This document shows, in pieces, positions 1 through 8,686 of a stretch of 64,000 bases of DNA; the stretch's first letter is position 1; every line of letters begins with the position of its first letter. Position numbers and translations under genes: made by a program. The stretch is taken from the NCBI RefSeq assembly GCF_015712165.1, contig NZ_JADPZX010000002.1, positions 124,001-188,000 of the forward strand. Direction: 5' to 3'. The DNA comes from Streptomyces spinoverrucosus. GTDB taxonomy: Bacteria; Actinomycetota; Actinomycetes; Streptomycetales; Streptomycetaceae. The notes under the pieces were generated by a model. That model worked only from the letters and a program-made list of their open reading frames with translations. It searched no databases and had not been told where the DNA came from.

Positions 1-212
1 GTGATGTGGGTCACAGGGCAAGCGCGGCACAGGCGGGGTGCCCGGGGCCGCCGCGAGTGAAGCGCCACAGCAGGCGCTCATTGCCCTCATGTGACGCGGC
101 CGGCCTTGACGCCCCAGCAGCGTCGTGACTTAACTCAAGGTTTGAACTAGCCGGATTCTCACCCCCGTTACCCGCCGGGCCCCGCCCGGTCCCTCCCCCC
201 TCGGAGCAGCCC

Positions 213-1913
213 ATGCCGAAGTCCCACCGCACACCGACCTGGACGCGCCGCCGAGTGCTGGGCGCGACGGCCGGCGGCACGGCAGCCGCCGCCGTCGGCG
301 CGTTCGGTACAGCGCGGGCCGCCTCGGCGGCCGACACGAGCGTCACCGCGAGCGGCCCCGGCGACGTCGTCGGCAAGGTCACCGTCGGCTATCAGGGCTG
401 GTTCGCCTGCAAGGGCGACGGCGCGCCGATCAACGCCTGGTGGCACTGGAGCCCCAACAGCGCCCAGCCGCCGTCCCCGTCCAACCACGGCATCACCTCC
501 TGGCCGGACGTCCGCGACTACACCAAGACGTACACGACCGCCTACGCCAATCTCGGCAACGGTCGCACGCCGAACCTGTTCTCCTCCCACGACCAGCAGA
601 CCGTGGACACCCACTTCCTGTGGATGCAGCAGTACGGCATCGACACAGCGGCGCTCCAGCGCTTCAACCCCACGGGCGGTGAAGGACCCACCCGTGACGC
701 CATGACGGCCAAGGTGCGCAGCGCGGCGGAGGCGTACGGCCGGAAGTTCTACATCATGTACGACGTCACCAGCTGGACGAACATGCAGTCGGAGATCAAG
801 ACCGACTGGACGAACAAGATGTCGGCGTACACGTCGAGTCCGGCGTACGCCAAGCAGAACGGCAAGCCGGTCGTGTGCGTCTGGGGCTTCGGCTTCAACG
901 ACGCCAAGCGCGACTTCGCCCCCGCGGCCTGCCTCGACGTCGTCAACTGGTTCAAGAACCAGGGCTGTTACGTCATCGGCGGCGTCCCCACCTGGTGGCG
1001 TACCGGCAACAGCGACTCCCGCCCCGGCTTCAGCGAGGTCTATCACGCCTTCAACATGATCTCCCCGTGGATGGTGGGCCGGATCGGCAAGGCCGCCGAC
1101 TCCGACAACTTCTACAACGTGGCGACCGTCCCCGACATGCAGGAGTGCGCCGCGCACGGCATCGACTACCAGCCGTGCGTGCTCCCCGGCGATGTGGCCG
1201 AACGGCAGCGCGCGCACGGCGACTTCATGTGGCGGCAGTTCTACAACGTGGTCCGGGCCGGGGTGCAGGGCATCTACATCTCGATGTACGACGAGTACAA
1301 CGAGGGCAACCAGATCGCCAAGACCGCCGAGTCGCAGAGCTGGATCCCCACCGACGCCGGTCTGCTCGGCCTCGACGAGGACGGCACCGCCTGCTCCGCC
1401 GACTACTATCTGCGCCTGACCGGCGACGGCGGCCGCATGCTCAAGGGCGAGCTCGCCCTGACCGCGACCCGCCCCACCCAGCCGTACGTCAACGGCACGT
1501 CCGCCGGCACCCCGGCCGCCGCCACGATCACCCTCAAGGCGCGGGCCAACGGCAAGTTCGTGACCGCCGAGAGCGGCGGCACCAAGTCCCTGATCGCCAA
1601 CCGCGACTCGGCCGGCGCCTGGGAGCGCTGCGACCAGATCGACCTGGGCGGCGGCACCATCGCCCTGCGCTCCCGTGCCAACGGTCGTGTCGTCACCGCG
1701 GACAACGCGGGCGCCGCCGCACTGATCGCCAACCGCACCGCCATCGGCCCCTGGGAGACCTTCCAGCTGGTGCGGAACTCCAACGGCACGGTCAGTCTGC
1801 TCGCCGCCGCCAACGGCAAGTACGTGACGGCCGACAACGGCGGAGCCGACCCGCTCATCGCCGGCCGCACGTCGATCGGCACCTGGGAGCAGTTCGACCT
1901 GGCGACGGTCTGA
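213..1913 (+). CDS. Secreted GH99/GH71-like glycosidase with C-terminal fascin-like beta-trefoil
   Basis: This 566-aa exported protein has a Tat signal (R12-R13-R14 followed by a hydrophobic Ala/Gly stretch to about residue 40). Residues about 50-400 resemble the (beta/alpha)8 proteins usually annotated 'xylosidase/arabinosidase' or GH99/GH71-like: YQGWF near the start, WWHWSP, a later DEYNEGNQI segment that could hold a catalytic acid. Residues about 435-566 hold three repeats of the type LKARANGKFVTAE...LIANR...WE, a fascin-like/actin-crosslinking beta-trefoil probably used for carbohydrate binding. It is the first of five exported proteins in a row on this strand. The ATG follows a G/A-rich stretch (cggagcagccc). 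Fold and export are clear; the true substrate is not, and alpha-glucan or mannan are equally possible. Confidence 0.7.
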   Translation: MPKSHRTPTWTRRRVLGATAGGTAAAAVGAFGTARAASAADTSVTASGPGDVVGKVTVGYQGWFACKGDGAPINAWWHWSPNSAQPPSPSNHGITSWPDVRDYTKTYTTAYANLGNGRTPNLFSSHDQQTVDTHFLWMQQYGIDTAALQRFNPTGGEGPTRDAMTAKVRSAAEAYGRKFYIMYDVTSWTNMQSEIKTDWTNKMSAYTSSPAYAKQNGKPVVCVWGFGFNDAKRDFAPAACLDVVNWFKNQGCYVIGGVPTWWRTGNSDSRPGFSEVYHAFNMISPWMVGRIGKAADSDNFYNVATVPDMQECAAHGIDYQPCVLPGDVAERQRAHGDFMWRQFYNVVRAGVQGIYISMYDEYNEGNQIAKTAESQSWIPTDAGLLGLDEDGTACSADYYLRLTGDGGRMLKGELALTATRPTQPYVNGTSAGTPAAATITLKARANGKFVTAESGGTKSLIANRDSAGAWERCDQIDLGGGTIALRSRANGRVVTADNAGAAALIANRTAIGPWETFQLVRNSNGTVSLLAAANGKYVTADNGGADPLIAGRTSIGTWEQFDLATV

Positions 1914-2012
1914 GCAGGTCGGGGCGAACACCGGGTACGTGAGTCCCCCCCCCGAGTGAGCGAAGCCTGGCCGGAAGCAACAACTCACTTCCCTCAGCAC
2001 TTACTTCACTTC

Positions 2013-2041
2013 TTGACGAAAGCGGTCTGGACCTTTAGGTT
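2013..2041 (+). promoter_or_regulatory. Promoter of GH18 chitinase gene with DasR-like element
   Basis: TTGACG (2013-2018) and TAGGTT (2036-2041) are spaced by 17 nt. The spacer contains GGTCTGGACC (2024-2033), one base from the core GGTCTAGACC of the DasR-responsive element known in front of Streptomyces chitinase genes. A repressor here would occlude the promoter until glucosamine phosphates accumulate. The motif is seen; the regulation is inferred from the known DasR regulon. Confidence 0.6.
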
Positions 2042-2128
2042 CACGGCTCAGCATCACCTCGTGTGACGCGTTCATGAGGTGAACGCGGTCCCAGGTTGTT
2101 CACCCCCCACGAAGGGCTCTCCGCGCAT

Positions 2129-3487
2129 ATGCCCAGACCTCTCCCCACGGCTGTCTCCCTGGCCGCCCTCTCGCTCGCCACCGGCCTGCTCACCGCGTCC
2201 CCCGCGCAGGCCGCCACCGGCGCCGTCACCGGCCTCGCCGGCAAATGCCTCGACGTCGCCGGCGCGAACTCCGCCGACGGCACACCCGTCCAGCTCTACG
2301 ACTGCAACGGAACCGCCGCCCAGCAGTGGACGGTGGGCAGCGACGGCACCATCCGCGCCCTCGGCAAGTGCCTCGACGTCACCGGCAATTCGACGGCCGA
2401 CGGCGCGACGGTGCAGTTGTGGAGCTGTACCGGTGGCGCCAACCAGAGGTGGACCGTCACCGCCGCGAACGACATCGTCAACCCGCAGGCCAACAAGTGC
2501 CTGGACGTCACCGGCAACAACTCGGCCAACGGCACGCGGATCCAGATCTGGAGCTGTGGCGGCGGCGCCAACCAGAAGTGGACCGCGCCGGCCCCGGGCG
2601 ACGGCAACCCGCCCTCCGCGCCGATGGCCGTGGCGCCGTACCTCTACAACGGCTGGGGCAGCCCGCCGAACCCCACCACGGTCTCCAACGCCACCGGTGT
2701 CAAGCACTTCACCCTCGCCTTCGTGCTCAGCAACGGCTACTGCAACCCGCAGTGGGACGGCTGGCGGGCACTGACCGGCGGCGTCGACCAGCAGACGATC
2801 AACACCGTGCGGGCAGGCGGCGGCGACGTCGTCCCGTCCTTCGGCGGCTGGAGCGGCAACAAGCTGGAGAGCTCCTGCTCCTCCGCGAGCGAGCTGGCCG
2901 CGGCCTACCAGAAGGTCGTCAGCGCCTTCGGGCTGAAGGCGATCGACATCGACCTGGAGGCCGAGGCGTACGACAGCCCGACCGTGCAGCAGCGCACCGT
3001 CGACGCGCTGAAGACCGTCAAGGCCAACAACCCGGGCCTGAAGGTGTACGTCACCATCGGCACCGGCCAGAGCGGCCCCGACACCAGCCTGATCAACCGG
3101 GCCGCGAGCTCCGGTCTGACCGTGGACGCCTGGACGATCATGCCGTTCAACTTCGGCGGCGTGGGCCAGAACATGGGCAACCTGTCCGTGCGGGCCGCCG
3201 AGGGCCTGAAGAACTCGCTGAAGGCGGCGTACGGCTACAGCGACGACCAGGCCTACCGGTCCATGGGCATCTCGTCGATGAACGGCATCACCGACCAGGG
3301 CGAGACCGTCACGGTCAACGACTTCCGGACGATGCTCGCCTACGCCCAGCAGCACCACCTGGCCCGGCTGACCTTCTGGTCCGTCAACCGCGACCGTCCG
3401 TGCACCGGCGGCCCCGCCGACAGCTGCTCCGGCGTGAGCCAGTCCGACTGGGACTACACCCGCGTCTTCGCGGGCTACACCGGCTGA
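2129..3487 (+). CDS. Secreted GH18 chitinase with N-terminal ricin-type lectin domain
   Basis: Hydrolyses beta-1,4 links in chitin outside the cell. Starting at the ATG at 2129 gives 452 aa with a normal Sec signal ending SPAQA (about residue 28); an upstream TTG in frame would bury the signal. Residues 30-152 form one ricin-B/CBM13 beta-trefoil with three repeats, each containing KCLDV and a QW or KW end. Residues about 165-452 are the GH18 barrel; the catalytic motif is D273-I-D275-L-E277 with E277 the acid, and SFGGW precedes it. The family's first Asp (DxxDxDxE) is K270 here, as in several actinobacterial GH18 enzymes. The lectin domain is almost a copy of that in the GH19 enzyme two genes downstream. 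Confidence 0.88.
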   Translation: MPRPLPTAVSLAALSLATGLLTASPAQAATGAVTGLAGKCLDVAGANSADGTPVQLYDCNGTAAQQWTVGSDGTIRALGKCLDVTGNSTADGATVQLWSCTGGANQRWTVTAANDIVNPQANKCLDVTGNNSANGTRIQIWSCGGGANQKWTAPAPGDGNPPSAPMAVAPYLYNGWGSPPNPTTVSNATGVKHFTLAFVLSNGYCNPQWDGWRALTGGVDQQTINTVRAGGGDVVPSFGGWSGNKLESSCSSASELAAAYQKVVSAFGLKAIDIDLEAEAYDSPTVQQRTVDALKTVKANNPGLKVYVTIGTGQSGPDTSLINRAASSGLTVDAWTIMPFNFGGVGQNMGNLSVRAAEGLKNSLKAAYGYSDDQAYRSMGISSMNGITDQGETVTVNDFRTMLAYAQQHHLARLTFWSVNRDRPCTGGPADSCSGVSQSDWDYTRVFAGYTG

Positions 3488-3520
3488 TCCCGCCACCCCC
3501 ACCACCCGTCCGCCGACCTG

Positions 3521-3537
3521 CCCGGCCTTCGGCCGGG
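3521..3537 (+). terminator. Hairpin after GH18 gene
   Basis: Perfect 7-bp inverted repeat CCCGGCC / GGCCGGG with a 3-nt loop, lying 34 nt after the GH18 stop and 35 nt before the next start. No T-run follows, so it may be a weak terminator or an mRNA-stabilising stem. Confidence 0.5.
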
Positions 3538-3572
3538 GACCCCCATCTCGCTTCGCTCGGCTAGGAGAACCC

Positions 3573-5789
3573 GTGCTCACCTCCTTGCGCTCCGCGCTCA
3601 CGCGCCGCCGCAGATCAACTGCGGCCGCGCTGGTCACCGCGGCCGTCGCCTCCCTGCTCACCACCGCACCCGCGCCCGCGGACGCGGCGGAGAGCGCGGC
3701 CGAGGCACTGCCCACCGACTTCGCCACCGTCATGAACGCCGCGAGCGGCAGGTGTCTGGACGCCTATGCGGCCGGCACCGCCAACGGCACCGTCGTACAG
3801 CAGTACAAGTGCAACGGCACCGCGGCCCAGCAGTGGAGCTTCTCCACCACCAGCGACGGCTACGTCCGTATCAACAACCGCAACAACACGAACCAGGTCG
3901 TGGACGTCTCCGACGTCTCCACGGCCGACAACGCGCCCGTCCACCTGTGGGCCTACGGCGGCGGCGCCAACCAGCAGTGGCTGCCGGTCCACGAGGGCGG
4001 TGGCGCCTACCACTTCGTCAACCGCAACAGCGGCAAGTGCCTGGACGACCCCGGCGCCTCGACCGCGGACGGCGTGCAGTTCGTGCAGTACACCTGCAAC
4101 GGCAGCGCCGCCCAGCGCTTCCAGGTGGTCCCGGTGACCCAGTCGAGCACGAATCCGGACCTCGGCCCGAACGTCGTCGTCTTCGACCCGTCCATGTCGG
4201 CGTCGACCATCCAGAACAGGCTGAACACCATCTTCCAGCAGCAGGAGACGAACCAGTTCGGCTCCCAGCGCTACGCCGTCCTGTTCAAGCCGGGTTCCTA
4301 CGACGCGGACGTCAACGTCGGCTACTACACCCAGGTCGCCGGTCTCGGCCTGGGCCCGGACGCGGTCACGATCAACGGCGCCGTGCACGTCGAGGCCGAC
4401 TGGTTCCCGCCGCAGAACGCCACCCACAACTTCTGGCGCGGCGCCGAGAACATGTCCGTCAACCCGACGAACGGCAGCGACCGTTGGGCGGTCTCGCAGG
4501 CCTCGGCCTACCGCCGCATGCATCTGCGCGGCAACCTCGCCCTGGACGACGGCGGCTGGTCCAGCGGCGGCCTGCTCGCGGACACCAAGATCGACGGGCA
4601 GGTCAACTCCGGCACCCAGCAGCAGTGGCTGACCCGCAACTCCCAGCTCGGCAGCTGGACCGGCTCCAACTGGAACATGGTCTTCGTCGGCAGCCAGGGC
4701 GTCCCCACGAACAGCTTCCCCAACCCGCCCTACACCACGGTCGCGCAGACCCCGGTCAGCCGTGAGAAGCCGTTCCTGTACGTCGACGACAACGGCGCCT
4801 ACCAGGTGTTCGTGCCGTCGTTGCGGTCCAACTCCACCGCGACCAGCTGGGCGGGCGGAAACGCCCCCGGCAGCTCGCTGTCCCTGGACACCTTCTACAT
4901 CGTCAAGCCGGGCGCGAGCGCGGCGGACATCAACGCCGCCCTGGCGGCGGGCAAGAACCTCCTGGTCACCCCCGGCGTCTACCACCTCAACCAGACGCTC
5001 CAGGTGAACCGCGCCGACACGGTCGTCCTCGGCCTGGGCCTCGCCACGTTCATCCCGGACAACGGCATCACCGCGATGAAGGTGGCCGACGTCGACGGTG
5101 TGAAGGTCGCGGGCATCCTCTTCGACGCGGGCACCACCAACTCGCCCACCCTGATGGAGGTCGGCCCGACGGGCGCGTCCGCCTCGCACGCCGCCAACCC
5201 GACGTCCCTGCACGACGTGTACTTCCGCGTCGGCGGCGCTGCCGTGGGCAAGGCGACCACGAGCCTGGTGGTCAACAGCGACAACGTCATCGGCGACCAC
5301 ACCTGGATCTGGCGCGGCGACCACGGCAGCGGCATCGGCTGGAACTCCAACACCGGGGACACCGGCCTGATCGTCAACGGTGACAACGTCACGATGTACG
5401 GCCTGTTCGTCGAGCACTACCAGAAGTACCAGACGATCTGGAACGGCAACGGCGGCCGCACGTACTTCTACCAGAACGAGATGCCGTACGACCCGCCGAA
5501 CCAGGCCGCCTGGATGAACGGCTCCACGCAGGGCTACGCCGCCTACAAGGTCGCCAACTCCGTCACCAGCCACCAGGCCTACGGCCTCGGCAGCTACTGC
5601 TTCTTCAACGTCAACCCGAGCGTGACCGCCGAGCGGGCCATCGAGGCGCCGAACAACCCCAATGTGCGCTTCACCAACATGGTGACGGTCTCCCTCGGCG
5701 GCACGGGCACCATCCGGCACATCGTCAACGACCGGGGCGGCCCGTCCAACTCCACGACCAACGTGGCCAATCTGACCAGCTACCCGTAA
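3573..5789 (+). CDS. Secreted ricin-lectin / parallel beta-helix protein, possible polysaccharide-active enzyme
   Basis: 738 aa from a GTG preceded by AGGAG at 3563. A Sec signal ends around APADA (residue 33-38). Residues about 48-190 are a ricin-type trefoil (repeats CLDAYAAGTANG, VDVSDVSTADN, CLDDPGASTADG with QQW ends). Residues about 200-738 have the Asn/Gly/Val-rich periodicity of a right-handed parallel beta-helix resembling GH55 or pectate-lyase-like proteins. Close relatives are often labelled 'adenylyl cyclase' or 'coagulation factor 5/8 type', names not supported by anything seen here: there is no cyclase domain and no signalling context. Placement between two chitinases and the attached lectin argue for a secreted glycan-active enzyme; the substrate is unknown. 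Confidence 0.65.
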   Translation: MLTSLRSALTRRRRSTAAALVTAAVASLLTTAPAPADAAESAAEALPTDFATVMNAASGRCLDAYAAGTANGTVVQQYKCNGTAAQQWSFSTTSDGYVRINNRNNTNQVVDVSDVSTADNAPVHLWAYGGGANQQWLPVHEGGGAYHFVNRNSGKCLDDPGASTADGVQFVQYTCNGSAAQRFQVVPVTQSSTNPDLGPNVVVFDPSMSASTIQNRLNTIFQQQETNQFGSQRYAVLFKPGSYDADVNVGYYTQVAGLGLGPDAVTINGAVHVEADWFPPQNATHNFWRGAENMSVNPTNGSDRWAVSQASAYRRMHLRGNLALDDGGWSSGGLLADTKIDGQVNSGTQQQWLTRNSQLGSWTGSNWNMVFVGSQGVPTNSFPNPPYTTVAQTPVSREKPFLYVDDNGAYQVFVPSLRSNSTATSWAGGNAPGSSLSLDTFYIVKPGASAADINAALAAGKNLLVTPGVYHLNQTLQVNRADTVVLGLGLATFIPDNGITAMKVADVDGVKVAGILFDAGTTNSPTLMEVGPTGASASHAANPTSLHDVYFRVGGAAVGKATTSLVVNSDNVIGDHTWIWRGDHGSGIGWNSNTGDTGLIVNGDNVTMYGLFVEHYQKYQTIWNGNGGRTYFYQNEMPYDPPNQAAWMNGSTQGYAAYKVANSVTSHQAYGLGSYCFFNVNPSVTAERAIEAPNNPNVRFTNMVTVSLGGTGTIRHIVNDRGGPSNSTTNVANLTSYP

Positions 5790-5807
5790 CCGGCACCAGC
5801 TCCGCCG

Positions 5808-5838
5808 ACGGCCGTCCCTCAACCCGGGGGACGGCCGT
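5808..5838 (+). terminator. Rho-independent-like terminator
   Basis: Perfect 11-bp stem ACGGCCGTCCC / GGGACGGCCGT (5808-5818 and 5828-5838) with a 9-nt loop, 18 nt after the beta-helix gene stop. Typical strong GC hairpin used by Streptomyces without a long T-tract. Confidence 0.75.
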
Positions 5839-5871
5839 TCCACCCCCAACACCCCCAAGGAGCTCACCACC

Positions 5872-6987
5872 ATGCACAGACCCCGCTTCCTGGGCCGCCT
5901 CGCGGTCTTCGCCGCCCTCGGCGCCGTCCTCACCGCCCTGTTCACGGCGACGCCCGCACAGGCCGCCGACGGCTCGATCACCGGGCTCGCCGGCAAGTGC
6001 GTCGACGTGGCGGGCGCCAGCAGCGCCAACGGCACCGCCGTACAGCTCTACGACTGCAACGGAACCGGCGCCCAGATCTGGTCCAACCCCGGTGACGGGA
6101 CGCTGCGCGCCCTCGGCAAGTGTCTGGACGTCGTCGACCGCAGCACCGCCGACGGCGCGGCCGTCCAACTGTGGGACTGCTCGGGCGGCGCCAACCAGCA
6201 GTGGGTGGTCACCGCCGCGCGCGACATCGTCAACCCGGCCGCGAACAAGTGCCTGGACGTCCGCGACAACAACAGCGCCAACGGCACCCGGCTGCAGATC
6301 TGGACCTGCTCCGGCGGAGCGAACCAGAAGTGGAACGCGCCCGCGAGCGGAGGCGGCGGCAACCCGTCCGGATTCGTGGTCACCGAAGCCCAGTTCAACC
6401 AGATGTTCCCGAACCGGAACCCCTTCTACACGTACAGCGGCCTGACCGCCGCGCTCAGCGCGTACCCCGGTTTCGCCAACACGGGCAGCGACACGGTGAA
6501 GAAGCAGGAGGCCGCCGCCTTCCTCGCCAACGTCAACCACGAGACCGGCGGCCTGGTGCACGTCGTCGAGCAGAACCAGGCCAACTACCCGCACTACTGC
6601 GACTGGGGCCAGCCGTACGGCTGCCCGGCCGGTCAGGCCGCCTACTACGGCCGCGGCCCGATCCAGCTGTCGTGGAACTTCAACTACAAGGCCGCCGGTG
6701 ACGCGCTCGGCCTGGACCTGCTCAACAACCCGTGGCTGGTGCAGAACGACGCCTCCGTCGCCTGGAGGACCGGCCTGTGGTACTGGAACACCCAGAGCGG
6801 CCCCGGCACCATGACCCCGCACAACGCCATGGTCAACCAGGCCGGCTTCGGCCAGACCATCCGCTCCATCAACGGCTCGCTAGAATGCGACGGCAGGAAC
6901 CCCGCCCAGGTGCAGAGCCGCGTCGACGCCTACAACCGGTTCACCTCGATCCTCGGCGTGTCGCCGGGCGGCAACCTCTACTGCTGA
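5872..6987 (+). CDS. Secreted GH19 chitinase with N-terminal ricin-type lectin domain
   Basis: 371 aa from an ATG with AAGGAG 10 nt upstream. Sec signal ending TPAQA-A (residue about 31). Residues 33-155 are a three-repeat ricin-type trefoil; residues about 168-371 are a GH19 catalytic domain, with catalytic E224 in HETGG and second glutamate E233 in VVEQNQ, then YYGRGPIQLSWNFNY, the GH19 substrate-cleft signature. GH19 enzymes invert configuration and attack crystalline or fungal-wall chitin, complementing the GH18 enzyme at 2129. A CBM13-type lectin instead of the usual CBM5/12 chitin-binding domain is less common in Streptomyces GH19. Confidence 0.9.
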   Translation: MHRPRFLGRLAVFAALGAVLTALFTATPAQAADGSITGLAGKCVDVAGASSANGTAVQLYDCNGTGAQIWSNPGDGTLRALGKCLDVVDRSTADGAAVQLWDCSGGANQQWVVTAARDIVNPAANKCLDVRDNNSANGTRLQIWTCSGGANQKWNAPASGGGGNPSGFVVTEAQFNQMFPNRNPFYTYSGLTAALSAYPGFANTGSDTVKKQEAAAFLANVNHETGGLVHVVEQNQANYPHYCDWGQPYGCPAGQAAYYGRGPIQLSWNFNYKAAGDALGLDLLNNPWLVQNDASVAWRTGLWYWNTQSGPGTMTPHNAMVNQAGFGQTIRSINGSLECDGRNPAQVQSRVDAYNRFTSILGVSPGGNLYC

Positions 6988-7001
6988 CGACGGGACTTGA
7001 G

Positions 7002-7769
7002 ATGCGCGCGATGAGTTCCCTCGCCAAGGTCCTCCTCGGTGCGGTCGGCGCGATGACGCTCGTCGTGGCAGTCCCGGCGACCGCCCACGCGAACGTCCTG
7101 ACCCTGCTGCCGCAGAACGCCCCCGGCCTGGACCAGACCTTCTCCCCCGCCTACGACTACGACGGCGACGGCTGCTACGCCACCGCCGCCATCGGCGCCG
7201 ACGGCACCATCAACCCCGGCCTCAAGCTCGGCGGCGACGTCAACGGCAAGTGCCACGACTACGCCCAGCTGGCCAACGCCAACACCTACTCACGCTCCAA
7301 GTGCAACAACGGCTGGTGTGCCGTGATGTACGCCAGCTACTTCGAGAAGGATCAGATCACCCTGGGCCCGGCGGCACTCGGCCACACGCACGACTGGGAG
7401 CACGTCATCGTGTGGATCAACAACAACGAGGTCCAGTACGTGTCGGTGTCCCAGCACAACACCTACCAGGTGGCCGCCCGCTCGGCGATCCGCTTCGACG
7501 GCACCCACCCGAAGATCGTCTACCACAAGGACGGCGTCTCGAGTCACTGCTTCCGCTTCGCGGGCAGCAACGACGAGCCGGCGGAGAACGCCACCGGCAA
7601 CTGGTTCTACCCGCGTCTCGTCGGCTGGGACGGATATCCGGCCGGGTACCGCGACAAGCTCATGAGCGCCGACTTCGGCTCCGCCACCATCAAGATCGAT
7701 GACGGCGATTTCCAGTGGGCCCTCGACTACGCGAGTCCGGACGGAATCCCCTTCGATCCGTACGCCTGA
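7002..7769 (+). CDS. Secreted NPP1 / Nep1-like (necrosis-inducing) protein
   Basis: 255 aa with a Sec signal ending TAHA (residue about 30). The family heptapeptide GHRHDWE appears as GHTHDWE (residues 127-133); H128, D131 and E133, which in studied NLPs hold the divalent metal needed for membrane damage, are kept. Five cysteines (residues near 58, 84, 101, 106 and in SSHCF) suggest disulfides. NLPs of plant pathogens bind sphingolipids of dicot membranes; in saprophytic streptomycetes the role is unsettled. It begins 14 nt after the GH19 stop, so it is probably co-transcribed with that chitinase. The ATG at 7011 is an alternative start. Confidence 0.85.
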   Translation: MRAMSSLAKVLLGAVGAMTLVVAVPATAHANVLTLLPQNAPGLDQTFSPAYDYDGDGCYATAAIGADGTINPGLKLGGDVNGKCHDYAQLANANTYSRSKCNNGWCAVMYASYFEKDQITLGPAALGHTHDWEHVIVWINNNEVQYVSVSQHNTYQVAARSAIRFDGTHPKIVYHKDGVSSHCFRFAGSNDEPAENATGNWFYPRLVGWDGYPAGYRDKLMSADFGSATIKIDDGDFQWALDYASPDGIPFDPYA

Positions 7770-7800
7770 CGCCTTCCACGTCATGCGACGAAGCGTCAAA

Positions 7801-7834
7801 AAGGCCCCCGCAGGCACTCGCCCGCGGGGGCCTT
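7801..7834 (+). terminator. Rho-independent-like terminator
   Basis: 11-bp perfect stem AAGGCCCCCGC / GCGGGGGCCTT (7801-7811 and 7824-7834), 12-nt loop, preceded by an A-run. It separates the secreted-protein island from the GntR gene; the AA/TT ends could let it work in both directions. Confidence 0.8.
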
Positions 7835-7887
7835 CCAGCCCCTTAAACTGCTGGTGGACGCAGCACACTGAGGGCAGGGAGACACGG

Positions 7888-8604
7888 ATGCCGGCACAGG
7901 ACCCGTCCGTCCCCGCCGACGCGGCTGGTGCGAGTGAGCCGCCCACCGCGCCGGTCCGGCAGGTCCTGTCCGACAGTGTCTACGAGGACATCAAGGCCAA
8001 GATCATGGACCACGAGATCGCTCCGGGGGCGCGGGTCGGCATCGAGGCGCTGGCTCGTTCACTCGACGTCTCGCCGACTCCCGTACGCGAGGCGCTGGCC
8101 CGGCTCGAGTCCGACGGTCTCGTCGTCAAGCGGTCCCTGTCCGGGTACCGTGCGACCGAGTTGCTGACGCGTCAGGGCGTGGAGGAGCTGTTCGAGATGC
8201 GGCTGCTCCTGGAGCCGCGCGCCGCCGCCCTCGCCGCCCGCAACGCCGACGAGAGTCAGCTCGACGCCATCGAGGCGACGCTGGAGGCCATGCAGGCCCA
8301 CCCCGGCCCCGGGGGGCCGTACCCCTCCTACCGCGACTTCGCCGCACTGGACCAGCGGTTCCACGACGCCGTCGCGGAAGCCGCCCACCAACCGCTGCTC
8401 GCCGACGCGGTGGAGCGGCTCCACTCGCACCTGCACATCTTCCGCCTCAGCAGCATCCAGGACGCGGGCGACCCCACCCGGGACGAGCACGAGCGTGTGG
8501 TGCGGGCGATTCTGCGCCGTCGGCCCGAGCGGGCCGCCGAGGCGATGGCCGAGCACCTCACGCGCAGCCTGGAGCGCCAGCTGACCCGCTTCGAGGGGGA
8601 ATGA
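7888..8604 (+). CDS. GntR-family (FadR/FCD) transcriptional regulator
   Basis: 238 aa from the ATG at 7888 (AGGGAG upstream); in-frame codons before it belong to the terminator region. N-terminal winged helix at residues about 28-95 (ILSD-SVYEDIKAKIM..., SLDVSPTPVREALARLESDGLV is the recognition region). C-terminal all-helical FCD domain, residues about 105-230, with the metal/ligand residues D and H in ALDQRFHDAV and a later DEHERVVRAI. FCD regulators bind sugar acids or other carboxylates. It converges on the rhamnose/fucose-type operon ending at 8687, so the acid substrate of the dehydratase at 12658 or its product is a likely inducer; this link is inference. Confidence 0.85.
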   Translation: MPAQDPSVPADAAGASEPPTAPVRQVLSDSVYEDIKAKIMDHEIAPGARVGIEALARSLDVSPTPVREALARLESDGLVVKRSLSGYRATELLTRQGVEELFEMRLLLEPRAAALAARNADESQLDAIEATLEAMQAHPGPGGPYPSYRDFAALDQRFHDAVAEAAHQPLLADAVERLHSHLHIFRLSSIQDAGDPTRDEHERVVRAILRRRPERAAEAMAEHLTRSLERQLTRFEGE

Positions 8605-8686
8605 CCGCCGCCGCCCGCGGCCCGGCGAGGACCGGGTACGTGGCTGAGGACGTGAGCCCGGTCGGCGACCTCGCACGGAGCGCGGC

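Noticed and set aside
168..2000. Long open frame on the - strand opposite the first glycosidase
   Set aside because: Arg/Gly/Val/Asp-rich translation without any family motif, mirror of a well-supported + strand gene; typical antisense shadow in high-GC DNA.
3573..5789. Calling this gene an adenylyl cyclase
   Set aside because: That label circulates for relatives, but the protein is exported, lectin-tagged and has a beta-helix pattern; no cyclase motif seen.
3615..6035. 806-codon - strand frame under the beta-helix gene and the start of GH19
   Set aside because: Covers two clear + strand genes and a terminator; composition (Val/Gly/Arg/Asp repeats) is that of a shadow.
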